NCBI RefSeq assembly: GCF_017591425.1
Contig: NW_024465793.1
Span: 181,393 to 245,392 of the forward strand
Direction: 5' to 3'
Length of the DNA: 64,000 nucleotides
Origin: Ochotona curzoniae
Lineage: Eukaryota; Chordata; Mammalia; Lagomorpha; Ochotonidae
A program made the position numbers and the translations under genes. Below, in pieces: positions 47,963-60,530 of this stretch. Position 1 is the first letter of the stretch. Every line of letters starts with the position of its first letter. The notes below the pieces were generated by a model. That model was not told the origin of the DNA and searched no databases. It saw only the letters and a program-made list of their open reading frames with translations.

Positions 47963-50900
47963 ATGCAACCAGCAGCCTTCACGCCCACTTGGAAGGCTGC
48001 TTCGGGGAGGCTGGACCCCCGACGCATGGCCCTTTTCGGGCCTAGCGTGGTAACCCAGGTACAGCGACCCACCCCCCGGGCCGGTGGCGCTAGGGGCGTG
48101 GCTAGACCCAAGCCCGGGCCGGGAAGAGGGGCGGGGCCGGCGCTTGGGGACGTGACCCCGGCAGAATGGCAGCCGGGGTCCTCAAGCCCGATCAAGCCTG
48201 TCTCCCGGAATGCAACCAGCAGCCTTCACGCCCACTTGGAAGGCTGCTTCGGGGAGGCTGGACCCCCCACGCGTGGCCCTTCTCGGGCCTACCAGGGTAA
48301 CTCAGGTACAGCCACCCGACCCTCGGGCCAGTGGCGCTAGGGGCGTGGTTAGACCCAAGCCCGGGCCGGGAAGAGGGGCGGGGCCGGCGCTTGGGGACGT
48401 GTCCTCCAGCAGAATGGCAGCCGGGGTCCTCAAGCCCGATCAAGCCTGTTTCCTGGAATGCAACCAGCAGCCTTCACGCCCACTCGGAAGGCTGCTTCGG
48501 GGAGGCTGGACCCCCACGCGTGGCCCTTTTCGGGCCTAGCGTGGTAACCCAGGTACAGCGACCCGACCCCCGGTCAGTGGCGCTAGGGGCGTGGCTAGAC
48601 CCAAGCCCGGGCCGGGAAGAGGGGCGGGGCCGGCGCGAGGGGACGTGACCCCCGGCAGAATGGCAGCCGGGGTCCTCAAGCCCGATCAAGCCTGTCTCCC
48701 GGAATGCAACCAGCAGCCTTCACGCCCACTCGGAAGGCTGCTTCGGGGAGGCTGGACCCCCCACGCGTGGCCCTTTTCGGGCCTAGCGTGGTAACCCAGG
48801 TACAGCGACCCGACCCCCGGGCCGGTGGCGCTAGGGCCGTGGCTAGACCCAAGCCCGGGCCGGGAAGAGGGGCGGGGCCGGCGCTGGGGACGTGACCCCC
48901 AGCAGATGGCAGCCGGGGTCCTCAAGCCCGATCAAGCCTGTCTCCCGGAATGCAACCAGCAGCCTTCACGCCCACTTGGAAGGCTGCTTCAGGGAGGCTG
49001 GACACCCCACGCATGGCCCTTTTCGGGCCTAGCGTGGTAACCAAGGTACAGCGACCCGACCCCCGGGCCAGTGGTGCTAGGGGCGTGGCTAGACCCAAGC
49101 CCGGGCCGGGAAGAGGGGCGGGGCCGGCGTAAGGGGACGTGACCCCCGGCAGAATGGCAGCCGGGGTCCTCAAGCCCGATCAAGCCTGTCTCCCGGAATG
49201 CAACCAGCAGCCTTCACGCCCACTTGGAAGGCTGCTTCAGGGAGGCTGGACCCCCCACGCGTGGCCCTTCTCGGGCCTAGCATGGTAACCCAGGTACAGC
49301 GACCCAACCCCCGGGCCAGTGGCGCTAGGGGCGTGGATAGACCCAAGCCCGGGCCGGGAAGAGGGGCGGGGCCGGCGCGCAGGGACGTGACCCCTGGCAG
49401 AATGGCAGCCGGGGTCCTCAAGCCCGATCAAGCCTGTCTCCCACAATGTAACCAGCAGCCTTCACGCCCACTTGGAAGGCTGCTTCGGGGAGCTGGACAA
49501 CCCCACGCGTGGCCCTTCTCGGGCCTAGCGTGGTAACCCAATTACAGCGACCCGACCCCGGGCCGTGGCGCTAGGGCGTGGCTAGACCCAAGCCCGGGCC
49601 GGGAAGAGGGGCGGGGCTGGCACTTGGGGACGTCACCACCAGCAGAATGGCAGCCGGGGTCCTCAAGCCCGATCAAGCCTGTCTCCCGGAATGCAACCAG
49701 CAGCCTTCACGCCCACTTGGAAGGCTGCTTCGGGGAGGCTGGACACCCCACGCGTGGCCCTTCTCGGGCCTAGCATGGTAACCCAGGTACAGCCACCCGA
49801 CCCTCGGGTCAGTGGCGCTAGGGCGTGGATAGACCCAAGCCCGGGCCGGGAAGAGGGGCGGGGCCGGCGCGTGGGGACGTGTCCTCCAGCAGAATGGCAG
49901 CCGGGGTCCTCAAGCCCGATCAAGCCTGTCTCCCGGAATGCAACCAGCAGCCTTCACGCCCACTTGGAAGGCTGCTTCAGGGAGGCTGGACCCCCCACGC
50001 GTGGCCCTTTTCGGGCCTAGCGTGGTAACCCAGGTACAGCGACCCGACCCCTGGTCAGTGGCGCTAGGGTCGTGGCTAGACCCAAGCCCGGGCCGGGAAG
50101 AGGGGCGGGGCCGGCGCTTGGGGACGTGACCCCGGCAGAATGGCAGCCGGGGTCCTCAAGCCCGATCAAGCCTGTCTCCCGGAATGCAACCAGCAGCCTT
50201 CACGCCCACTCGGAAGGCTGCTTCGGGAGGCTGGACACCCCACGCATGGCCCTTTTCGGGCCTAGCGTGGTAACCCAGGTACAGCGACCCGACCCCCGGG
50301 CCGTGGCGCTAGGGCCGTGGCTAGACCCAAGCCCGGGCCGGGAAGAGGGGCGGGGCTGGCGCGTGGGGACGTGACCCCCGCAGAATGGCAGCCGGGGTCC
50401 TCAAGCCCGATCAAGCCTGTCTCCCGGAATGCAACCAGCAGCCTTCACGCCCACTTGGAAGGCTGCTTCGGGGAGGCTGGACACCCAACGCATGGCCCTT
50501 TTCGGGCCTAGCGTGGTAACCCAGGTACAGCGACCCGACCCCCGGGCCAGTGGCGCTAGGGGCGTGGCTAGACCCAAGCCCGGGCCGGGAAGAGGGGCGG
50601 GGCCGGCGCGCAGGGACGTGACCCCCTGGCAGAATGGCAGCCGGGGTCCTCAAGCCCGATCAAGCCTGTCTCCCGGAATGCAACCAGCAGCCTTCACGCC
50701 CACTTGGAAGGCTGCTTCAGGGAGGCTGGACCCCCCACGCGTGGCCCTTTTCGGGCCTAGCGTGGTAACCAAGGTACAGCGACCCGACCCCCGGTCCGTG
50801 GCGCTAGGGGCGTGGCTAGACCCAAGCCCGGGCCGGGAAGAGGGGCGGGGCTGGCACTTGGGGACGTCACCACCGGCAGAATGGCAGCCGGGGTCCTCAA

Positions 50901-53900
50901 GCCCGATCAAGCCTGTCTCCCGGAATGCAACCAGCAGCCTTCACGCCCACTTGGAAGGCTGCTTTGGGGAGGCTGGACCCCCGACGCATGGCCCTTTTCG
51001 GGCCTAGCGTGGTAACCCAGGTACAGCGACAAGCCCCCGGGCCAGTGGCGCTAGGGTCGTGGCTAGACCCAAGCCCGGGCCGGGAAGAGGGGCGGGGCCG
51101 GCGCTTGGGGACGTGACCCCCGGCAGAATGGCAGCCGGGGTCCTCAAGCCCGATCAAGCCTGTCTCCCGGAATGCAACCAGCAGCCTTCACGCCCACTTG
51201 GAAGGCTGCTTCAAGGAGGCTGGACCCCCCACGCGTGGCCCTTCTCGGGCCTAGCATGGTAACCCAGGTACAGCGACCCAACCCCCGGGCCAGTGGCGCT
51301 AGGGGCGTGGCTAGACCCAAGCCCGGGCCGGGAAGAGGGGCGGGGCCGGCGCGCAGGGACGTGACCCCCTGGCAGAATGGCAGCCGGGGTCCTCAAGCCC
51401 GATCAAGCCTGTCTCCCACAATGTAACCAGCAGCCTTCACGCCCACTTGGAAGGCTGATTCGGGGAGCTTGGACAACCCCACGCGTGGCCCTTCTCGGGC
51501 CTAGCGTGGTAACCCAGGTACAGCGACCCGACATCCTGGCCAGTGGCGCTATGGGCGTGGCTAGACCCAAGCCCGGGCCGGGAAGAGGGGCGGGGCCGGC
51601 GCTTGGGGACGTGACCCCCAGCAGAATGGCAGCCGGGGTCCTCAAGCCCGATCAAGCCTGTCTCCCGGAATGCAACCAGCAGCCTTCACGCCCACTTGGA
51701 AGGCTGCTTCGGGGAGGCTGGACCCCCCACGCGTGGCCCTTTTCGGGCCTAGCGTGGTAACCCAGGTACAGCGACCCGACCCCCGGGCCAGTGGCGCTAG
51801 GGCCGTGGCTAGACCCAAGCCCGGGCCGGGAAGAGGGGCGGGGCTGGCGCGCAGGGACGTGACAACCGGCAGAATGGCAGCCGGGGTCCTCAAGCCCGAA
51901 CAAGCCTGTCTCCCACAATGCAACCAGCAGCCTTCACGCCCACTTGGAAGGCTGCTTCGGGGAGGCTGGACACCCCACGCATGGCCCTTTTCGGGCCTAG
52001 CATGGTAACCCAGGTACAGCGACCCGCCCCCGGGCCAGTGGCGCTAGGGGCGTGGCTAGACCCAAGCCCGGGCCGGGAAGAGGGGCGGGGCCGGCGCGCA
52101 GGGACGTGACCCCCTGGCAGAATGGCAGCCGGGGTCCTCAAGCCCGATCAAGCCTGTCTCCCGGAATGCAACCAGCAGCCTTCACGCCCACTCGGAAGGC
52201 TGCTTCAGGGAGGCTGGACCCCCACGCATGGCCCTTTTCGGGCTTAGCATGGTAACCCAGGTACAGCGACCCGACCCACGGGCCTGTGGCGCTAGGGGCG
52301 TGGATAGACCCAAGCCCGGGCCGGGAAGAGGGGCGGGGCTGGCGCTTGGGGACGTGACCCCCTGGCAGAATGGCAGCAGGGTCCTCAAGCCCGATCAAGC
52401 CTGTCTCCCGGAATGCAACCAGCAGCCTTCACGCCCACTTGGAAGGCTGCTTCGGGGAGGCTGGACCCCCACGCATGGCCCTTTTCGGGCCTAGCGTGGT
52501 AACCCAGGTACAGCGACCAGCCCCCGGGCCGGTGGCGCTAGGGCCGTGGCTAGACCCAAGCCCGGGCCGGGAAGAGGGGCGGGGCCGGCGCTTGGGGACG
52601 TGACCCCCGGCAGAATGGCAGCCGGGGTCCTCAAGCCCGATCAAGCCTGTCTCCCGGAATGCAACCAGCAGCCTTCACGCCCACTTAGAAGGCTGCTTCA
52701 GGGAGGCTGGACCCCCCACGCGTGGCCCTTCTCGGGCCTAGCGTGGTAACCCAGGTACAGCGACCCGACCCCGGGCCGGTGGCGCTAGGGGCGTGGCTAG
52801 ACCCAAGCCCGGGCCGGGAAGAGGGGCGGGGCCGGTGCGCAGGGACGTGACCCCATGCAGAATGGCAACCGGGGTCCTCTAGCCCGATCAAGCCTGTCTC
52901 CCAGAATGCAACCAGCAGCCTTCACGCCCACTCAGAAGGCTGCTTCGGGGAGGCTGGACAACCCACCCGTGGCCCTTCTCGGGCCTAGCGTGGTAACCCA
53001 GGTACAGCGACCCGACCCCTGGCCAGTGGCGCTAGGGGCGTGGCTAGACCCAAGCCCGGGCCGGGAAGAGGGGCGGGGCCGGCGCTTGGGGACGTGTCCT
53101 CCAGCAGAATGGCAGCCGGGGTCCTCAAGCCCGATCAAGCCTGTCTCCCGGAATGCAACCAGCAGCCTTCACGCCCACTTGGAAGGCTGCTTCGGGAGGC
53201 TGGACCCCCCACGCGTGGCCCTTCTCGGGCCTAGCATGGTAACCCAGGTACAGCGACCCACCCCCTGGCCAGTGGCGCTAGGGGCGTGGATAGACCCAAG
53301 CCCGGGCCGGGAAGAGGGGCGGGGCCGGCGCTTGGGGACGTGTCCTCCAGCAGAATGGCAGCCGGGGTCCTCAAGCCCGATCAAGCCTGTTTCCTGGAAT
53401 GCAACCAGCAGCCTTCACGCCCACTCGGAAGGCTGCTTCGGGGAGGCTGGACCCCCCACGCGTGGCCCTTTTTCGGGCCTAGCGTGGTAACCCAGGTACA
53501 GCGACCCGACCCCCTGGTCAGTGGCGCTAGGGGCGTGGCTAGACCCAAGCCCGGGCCGGGAAGAGGGGCGGGGCCGGCGCGCAGGGACGTGACCCCCGGC
53601 AGAATGGCAGCCGGGGTCCTCAAGCCCGATCAAGCCTGTCTCCCGGAATGCAACCAGCAGCCTTCACGCCCACTTGGAAGGCTGCTTCGGGGAGGCTGGA
53701 CACCCCACGCGTGGCCCTTTTCGGGCCTAGCGTGGTAACCCAGGTACAGCGACCCGACCCCCGGGCCAGTGGCGCTAGGGCGTGGCTAGACCCAAGCCCG
53801 GGCCGGGAAGAGGGGCGGGGCCGGCGCGCGGGACGTGACCCCCGGCAGAATGGCAGCCGGGGTCCTCAAGCCCGATCAAGCCTGTCTCCCGGAATGCAAC

Positions 53901-55285
53901 CAGCAGCCTTCACGCCCACTTGGAAGGCTGCTTCGGGGAGGCTGGACACCCCACGCATGGCCCTTTTCGGGCCTAGCGTGGTAACCCAGGTACAGCGACC
54001 CGACCCCCGGGCCAGTGGCGCTAGGGGCGTGGCTAGACCCAAGCCCGGGCCGGGAAGAGGGGCGGGGCCGGTGCGCAGGACGTGACCCCCGGCAGAATGG
54101 CAGCCGGGGTCCTCAAGCCCGATCAAGCCTGTCTCCCGGAATGCAACCAGCAGCCTTCACGCCCACTCGGAAGGCTGCTTCAGGGAGGCTGGACCCCCAC
54201 GCATGGCCCTTTTCGGGCCTAGCGTGGTAACCCAGGTACAGCGACCCGACCCCCGGGCGGGTGGCGCTAGGGGCGTGGATAGACCCAAGCCCGGGCCGGG
54301 AAGAGGGGCGGGGCCGGCGCTTGGGGATGTGACCCCCAGCAGAGTGGCAGCCGGGGTCCTCAAGCCCGATCAAGCCTGTCTCCCGGAATGCAACCAGCAG
54401 CCTTCACGCCCACTTGGAAGGCTGCTTCAGGGAGGCTGGACCCCCCACGCATGGCCCTTTTCGGGCCTAGCGTGGTAACCAAGGTACAGCGACCCGACCC
54501 CCGGGCCGGTGGCGCTAGGGCCGTGGCTAGACCCAAGCCCGGGCCGGGAAGAGGGGCGGGGCTGGCGCTTGGGGACGTGACCCCCGGCAGAATGGCAGCC
54601 GGGGTCCTCAAGCCCGATCAAGCCTGTCTCCCGGAATGCAACCAGCAGCCTTCAAGCCCACTCAGAAGGCTGCTTCGGGGAGGCTGGACCCCCACACGTG
54701 GCCCTTTTCGGGCCTAGCGTGGTAACCCAGGTACAGCGACCCGACCCCCGGGCCGGTGGCGCTAGGGCCGTGGCTAGACCCAAGCCCGGGCCGGGAAGAG
54801 GGGCGGGGCTGGCGCGCAGGGACGTGACCCCCGGCAGAATGGCAGCCGGGGTCCTCAAGCCCGATCAAGCCTGTCTCCCAGAATGCAACCAGCAGCCTTC
54901 ACGCCCACTTGGAAGGCTGCTTCGGGGAGGCTGGACACCCCACGCATGGCCCTTTTCGGGCCTAGCGTGGTAACCCAGGTACAGCGACCCGACCCCCGGG
55001 CCAGTGGCGCTAGGGGCGTGGCTAGACCCAAGCCCGGGCCGGGAAGAGGGGCGGGGCCGGTGCGCAGGGACGTGACCCCCTGGCAGAATGGCAGCCGGGG
55101 TCCTCAAGCCCGATCAAGCCTGTCTCCCGGAATGCAACCAGCAGCCTTCACGCCCACTTGGAAGGCTGCTTTGGGGAGGCTGGACCCCCGACGCATGGCC
55201 CTTTTCGGGCCTAGCGTGGTAACCAAGGTACAGCGACCCGACCCCCAGGCCAGTGGCGCTAGGGGCGTGGATAGACCCAAGCCCG

Positions 55286-55381
55286 GGCCGAGGTGAGGGG
55301 CAGGGCTGGCGCTTGGGGACGTGACCCCCTGGCAGATTGGCAGCCAGGGCCTCAAGCCCGAACAAGCCTGTCTCGCACAAT
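55286..55381 (+). repeat. Diverged monomer with broken G-quadruplex and rare haplotype
   Basis: The G-rich segment reads GGGCCGAGGTGAGGGGCAGG, with both the second G run and the GC box lost. It is followed by the AGATTGGCAGCCAGGGCC haplotype shared with 47917, and a private TCTCGCACAATGC. It is one of the least consensus-like monomers in the central block. Confidence 0.7.
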
Positions 55382-55876
55382 GCAACCAGCAGCCTTCACG
55401 CCCACTTGGAAGGCTGCTTCGGGGAGGCTGGACCCCCCACGGGTGGCCCTTTTCGGGCCTAGCGTGGTAACCAAGGTACAGCGACCCGACCCCCGGGCCT
55501 GTGGCGCTAGGGCCGTGGCTAGACCCAAGCCCGGGCCGGGAAGAGGGGCGGGGCCGGCGCTTGGGGACGTGACCCCCTGGCAGAATGGCAGCCGGGGTCC
55601 TCAAGCCCGATCAAGCCTGTCTCCCGGAATGCAACCAGCAGCCTTCACGCCCACTTGCAAGGCTGCTTCGGGGAGGCTGGACCCCCCACGCGTGGACCTT
55701 CTCGGGCCTAGCATGGTAACTCAGGTACAGCCACCCGACCCTCGGGTCAGTGGCGCTAGGGCCGTGGCTAGACCCAAGCCCGGGCTGGGAAGAGGGGCGG
55801 GGCCAGCGCGTGGGGACGTGTCCTCCAGCAGAATGGCAGCCGGGGTCCTCAAGCCCGATCAAGCCTGTCTCCCGGA

Positions 55877-56956
55877 ATGCAACCAGCAGCCTTCACGCCC
55901 ACTCGGAAGGCTGCTTCAGGGAGGCTGGACCCACCACGCGTGGCCCTTCTCGGGCCTAGCATGGTAACCCAGGTACAGCGACCCGACCCCCTGGCCGTGG
56001 CGCTAGGGGCGTGGATAGACCCAAGCCCGGGCCGGGAAGAGGGGCGGGGCCGGCGCTTGGGGACGTGTCCTCCAGCAGAATGGCAGCCGGGGTCCTCAAG
56101 CCCGATCAAGCCTGTTTCCTGGAATGCAACCAGCAGCCTTCACGCCCACTCGGAAGGCTGCTTCGGGGAGGCTGGACCCCCACGCGTGGCCCTTTTCGGG
56201 CCTAGCGTGGTAACCCAGGTACAGCGACCTGACCCCTGGTCAGTGGCGCTAGGGGCGTGGCTAGACCCAAGCCCGGGCCGGGAAGAGGGGCGGGGCTGGC
56301 GCGCGGGGACGTGCCCCCGGCAGAATGGCAGCCAGGGTCCTCAAGCCCGATCAAGCCTGTCTCCCGGAATGCAACCAGCAGCCTTCACGCCCACTCGGAA
56401 GGCTGCTTCGGGGAGGCTGGACCCCCAACGCATGGCCCTTTTCGGGCCTAGCGTGGTAACCCAGGTACAGCGACCCGACCCCCGGGCCGGTGGCGCTAGG
56501 GCCGTGGCTAGACCCAAGCCCGGGCCGGGAAGAGGGGCGGGGCCGGCGCGCAGGGACGTGACCCCCTGGCAGAATGGCAGCCGGGGTCCTCAAGCCCGAT
56601 CAAGCCTGTCTCCCGGAATGCAACCAGCAGCCTTCACGCCCACTTGGAAGGCTGCTTCTGGGAGGCTGGACACCCAACGCATGGCCCTTTTCGGGCCTAG
56701 CGTGGTAACCCAGGTACAGCGACCCAACCCCCGGGCCAGTGGCGCTAGGGGCGTGGCTAGACCCAAGCCCGGGCCGGGAAGAGGGGCGGGGCCGGTGCGC
56801 AGGGACGTGACCCCCTGGCAGAATGGCAGCCGGGGTCCTCAAGCCCGATCAAGCCTGTCTCCCGGAATGCAACCAGCAGCCTTCACGCCCACTCGGAAGG
56901 CTGCTTCAGGGAGGCTGGACCCCCACGCGTGGCCCTTTTCGGGCCTAGCGTGGTAA
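55877..56956 (+). other. Longest open frame (359 codons), judged not a gene
   Basis: The frame crosses a little over four monomers. It is open only because several 1-bp deletions keep shifting the reading frame back into the one that passes the junction stops. The product is low-complexity P/G/R/A-rich repeat translation, with the same peptides found in all parts of the array. There is no ribosome-binding, splice or domain evidence. Confidence 0.9.
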
Positions 56957-59078
56957 CCCAGGTACAGCGACCCGACCCCCGGGCCTGTGGCGCTAGGGGC
57001 GTGGCTAGACCCAAGCCCGGGCCGGGAAGAGGGGCGGGGCTGGCGCGTGGGGACGTGTCCTCCAGCAGAATGGCAGCCGGGGTCCTCAAGCCCGATCAAG
57101 CCTGTTTCCTGGAATGCAACCAGCAGCCTTCACGCCCACTCGGAAGGCTGCTTTGGGGAGGCTGAACACCCAACGCATGGCCCTTTTCGGGCCTAGCGTG
57201 GTAACCCAGGTACAGCGACCCGTCCCCCGGGCCAGTGGCGCTAGGGGCGTGGCTAGACCCAAGCCCGGGGCGGGAAGAGGGGCGGGGCCGGCGCGCAGGG
57301 ACGTGACCCCCTGGCAGAATGGCAGCCGGGGTCCTCAAGCCCGATCAAGCCTGTCTCCCACAATGCAACCAGCAGCCTTCACGCCCACTTGGAAGGCTGA
57401 TTCGGGGAGGCTGGACAACCCCACGCGTGGCCCTTCTCGGGCCTAGCGTGGTAACCCAGGTACAGCGAACCGACATCCTGGCCAGTGGCGCTATGGGCGT
57501 GGCTAGACCCAAGCCCGGGCCGGGAAGAGGGGCGGGGCCGGCGCGTGGGGACGTGTCCTCCAGCAGAATGGCAGCCGGGGTCCTCAAGCCCGATCAAGCC
57601 TGTCTCCCGGAATGCAACCAGCAGCCTTCACGCCCACTTGGAAGGCTGCTTCAGGGAGGCTGGACCCCCCACGCGTGGCCCTTCTCGGGCCTAGCATGGT
57701 AACCCAGGTACAGCGACCCGACCCCCTGGCCAGTGGCGCTAGGGGCGTGGATAGACCCAAGCCCGGGCCGGGAAGAGGGGCGGGGCCGGCGCTTGGGGAC
57801 GTGACCTCCAGCAGAATGGCAGCCGGGGTCCTCAAGCCCGATCAAGCCTGTCTCCCGGAATGCAACCAGCAGCCTTCACGCCCACTCGGAAGGCTGCTTT
57901 GGGGAGGCTGGACACCCCACGCGTGGCCCTTTTCGGGCCTAGCGTGGTAACCCAGGTACAGCGACCCGACCCCCGGGCCAGTGGCGCTAGGGCCGTGGCT
58001 AGACCCAAGCCCGGGCCAGGAAGAATGGCGGGGCCGGTGCGCAGGGACGTGACCCCCGGCAGAATGGCAGCCGGGGTCCTCAAGCCCGATCAAGCCTGTT
58101 TCCTGGAATGCAACCAGCAGCCTTCACGCCCACTCGGAAGGCTACTTCGGGGAGGCTGGACCCCCCTTGCGTGGCCCTTTTCGGGCCTAGCGTGGTAACC
58201 CAGGTACAGCGAATCGACATCCTGGCCAGTGGCGCTATGGGCGTTGCTAGACCCAAGCCCGGGCCGGGAAGAGGGGCGGGGCCGGTGCGCAGGGACGTGA
58301 CCCCCAGCAGAATGGCAGCCGGGGTCCTCAAGCCCGATCAAGCCTGTCTCCCGGAATGCAACCAGCAGCCTTCACGCCCACTTGGAAGGCTGCTTCAGGG
58401 AGGCTGGACCCCCCACGCATGGCCCTTTTCGGGCCTAGCGTGGTAACCAAGGTACAGCGACCCAACCCCCGGGCCGGTGGCGCTAGGGCCGTGGATAGAC
58501 CCAAGCCCGGGCCAGGAAGAGGGGCGGGGCTGGCGCTGGGGACGTGACCCCCGGCAGAATGGCAGCCAGGGTCCTCAAGCCCGATCAAGCCTGTCTCCCG
58601 GAATGCAACCAGCAGCCTTCACGCCCACTCGGAAGGCTGCTTCGGGGAGGCTGGACCCCCCACGCATGGCCCTTTTCGGGCCTAGCGTGGTAACCCAGGT
58701 ACAGCGACCCGACCCCCGGGCCGGTGGCGCTAGGGCCGTGGCTAGACCCAAGCCCGGGCCAGGAAGAGGGGCGGGGCCGGCGCGCAGGGACGTGACCCCC
58801 GGCAGAAGGCAGCCGGGGTCCTCAAGCCCGATCAAGCCTGTCTCCCAGAATGCAACCAGCAGCCTTCACGGCACTTGGAAGGCTGCTTCGGGAGGCTGGA
58901 CAACCCACGCGTGGCCCTTTTCGGGCCTAGCGTGGTAACCCAGGTACAGCGACCCGACCCCCGGGCCAGTGGCGCTAGGGGCGTGGCTAGACCCAAGCCC
59001 GGGCCGGGAAGAGGGGTGGGGCCGGTGCGCAGGGACGTGACCCCCTGGCAGAATGGCAGCCGGGGTCCTCAAGCCCGA

Positions 59079-60530
59079 TCAAGCCTGTCTCCCGGAATGC
59101 AACCAGCAGCCTTCACGCCCACTTGGAAGGCTGCTTCGGGGAGGCTGGACACCCCACGCGTGGACCTTCTCGGGCCTAGCATGGTAACTCAGGTACAGCC
59201 ACCCGACCCTCGGGTCAGTGGCGCTAGGGCCGTGGCTAGACCCAAGCCCGGGCCGGGAAGAGGGGCGGGGCCAGCGCGTGGGGACGTGTCCTCCAGCAGA
59301 ATGGCAGCCGGGGTCCTCAAGCCCGATCAAGCCTGTCTCCCAGAATGCAACCAGCAGCCTTCACGCCCACTCAGAAGGCTGCTTCGGGGAGGCTGGACCC
59401 CCCACGCGTGGCCCTTCTCGGGCCTAGCATGGTAACCCAGGTACAGCGACCCAACCCCCTGGCCAGTGGCGCTAGGGGCGTGGATAGACCCAAGCCTGGG
59501 CCGGGAAGAGGGGCGGGGCCGGCGCTTGGGGACGTGTCCTCCAGCAGAATGGCAGCCGGGGTCCTCAAGCCCGATCAAGCCTGTTTCCTGGAATGCAACC
59601 AGCAGCCTTCACGCCCACTCGGAAGGCTACTTCGGGGAGGCTGGACCCCCCACGCGTGGCCCTTTTTCGGGCCTAGCATGGTAACCCAGGTACTGCGAGC
59701 CGACCACCTGGTCAGTGGCGCTAGGGGCGTGGCTAGACCCAAGCCCGGGCGGGAAGAGGGGCGGGGCTGGCGCGCAGGGAAGTGACCCCCGGCAGAATGG
59801 CAGCCGGGGTCCTCAAGCCCGATCAAGCCTGTCTCCCGGAATGCAACCAGCAGCCTTCACGCCCACTCGGAAGGCTGCTTCGGGGAGGCTGGACACCCCA
59901 ACGCATGGCCCTTTTCGGGCCTAGCATGGTAACCCAGGTACAGCGACCCGACCCCCGGGCCTGTGGCGCTAGGGGCGTGGATAGACCCAAGCCCGGGCCG
60001 GGAAGAGGGGCGGGGCTGGCGCTTGGGGACGTGACCTCTGGCAGAATGGCAGCCAGGGTCCTCAAGCCCGATCAAGCCTGTCTCCCGGAATGCAACCAGC
60101 AGCCTTCACGCCCACTTGGAAGGCTGCTTCAGGGAGGCTGGACCCCCCACACGTGGCCCTTTTCGGGCCTAGCGTGGTAACCCAGGTACAGCGACCCGCC
60201 CCCCGGGCCGGTGGCGCTAGGGCCGTGGCTAGACACAAGCCCGGGCCAGGAAGAGGGGCGGGGCCGCGCGCAGGGACGTGACCCCTGGCAGAATGGCAGC
60301 CGGGGTCCTCAAGCCCGATCAAGCCTGTCTCCCAGAATGCAACCAGCAGCCTTCACGCCACTTGGAAGGCTGCTTCGGGGAGGCTGGACACCCAACGCAT
60401 GGCCCTTTTCGGGCCTAGCGTGGTAACCCAGGTACAGCGACCCGACCCCCGGGCCGGTGGCGCTAGGGCGTGGCTAGACCCAAGCCCGGGCCGGGAAGAG
60501 GGGTGGGGCCCGTGCGCAGGGACGTGACCC
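59079..60530 (+). repeat. 14-monomer duplication, left copy
   Basis: About six consecutive monomers here are repeated from 62549 with an offset of about 3468-3474 bp (14 monomers). Shared private features are a class-2 monomer, a GGATAGACCCAAGCCTGGG monomer, a class-3 TACTGCG monomer, a GGGCCTGTGGCGC monomer and a GCCGCGCGCAGGG monomer (60262 and 63730). Confidence 0.7.

Larger units (their letters stand above)
34851..57300 (+). repeat. Central block: more uniform monomers rich in 1-bp deletions
   Basis: Monomers here are closer to the consensus and I could not find a second copy of any multi-kilobase stretch. Unit lengths of 245-247 bp are common. From the class-2 landmark at 34103 to the one at 59079 the distance is 24976 bp, which is 101 x 248 minus 72, whereas the 32-monomer copies lose almost nothing. 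Recurrent identical deletions include CGCTTGGGG to CGCTGGGG (near 34550, 36530, 39242, 41716, 42950, 44677, 45668, 46659, 48887) and GGCCAGTGG to GGCCGTGG (near 33494, 36960, 43133, 46350, 47836, 50300). Confidence 0.7.

Noticed and set aside
55877..56956. 359-codon open frame as a possible repeat-protein gene
   Set aside because: It stays open because of chance 1-bp deletions in adjacent monomers. The sequence is the same low-complexity translation seen in shorter frames.
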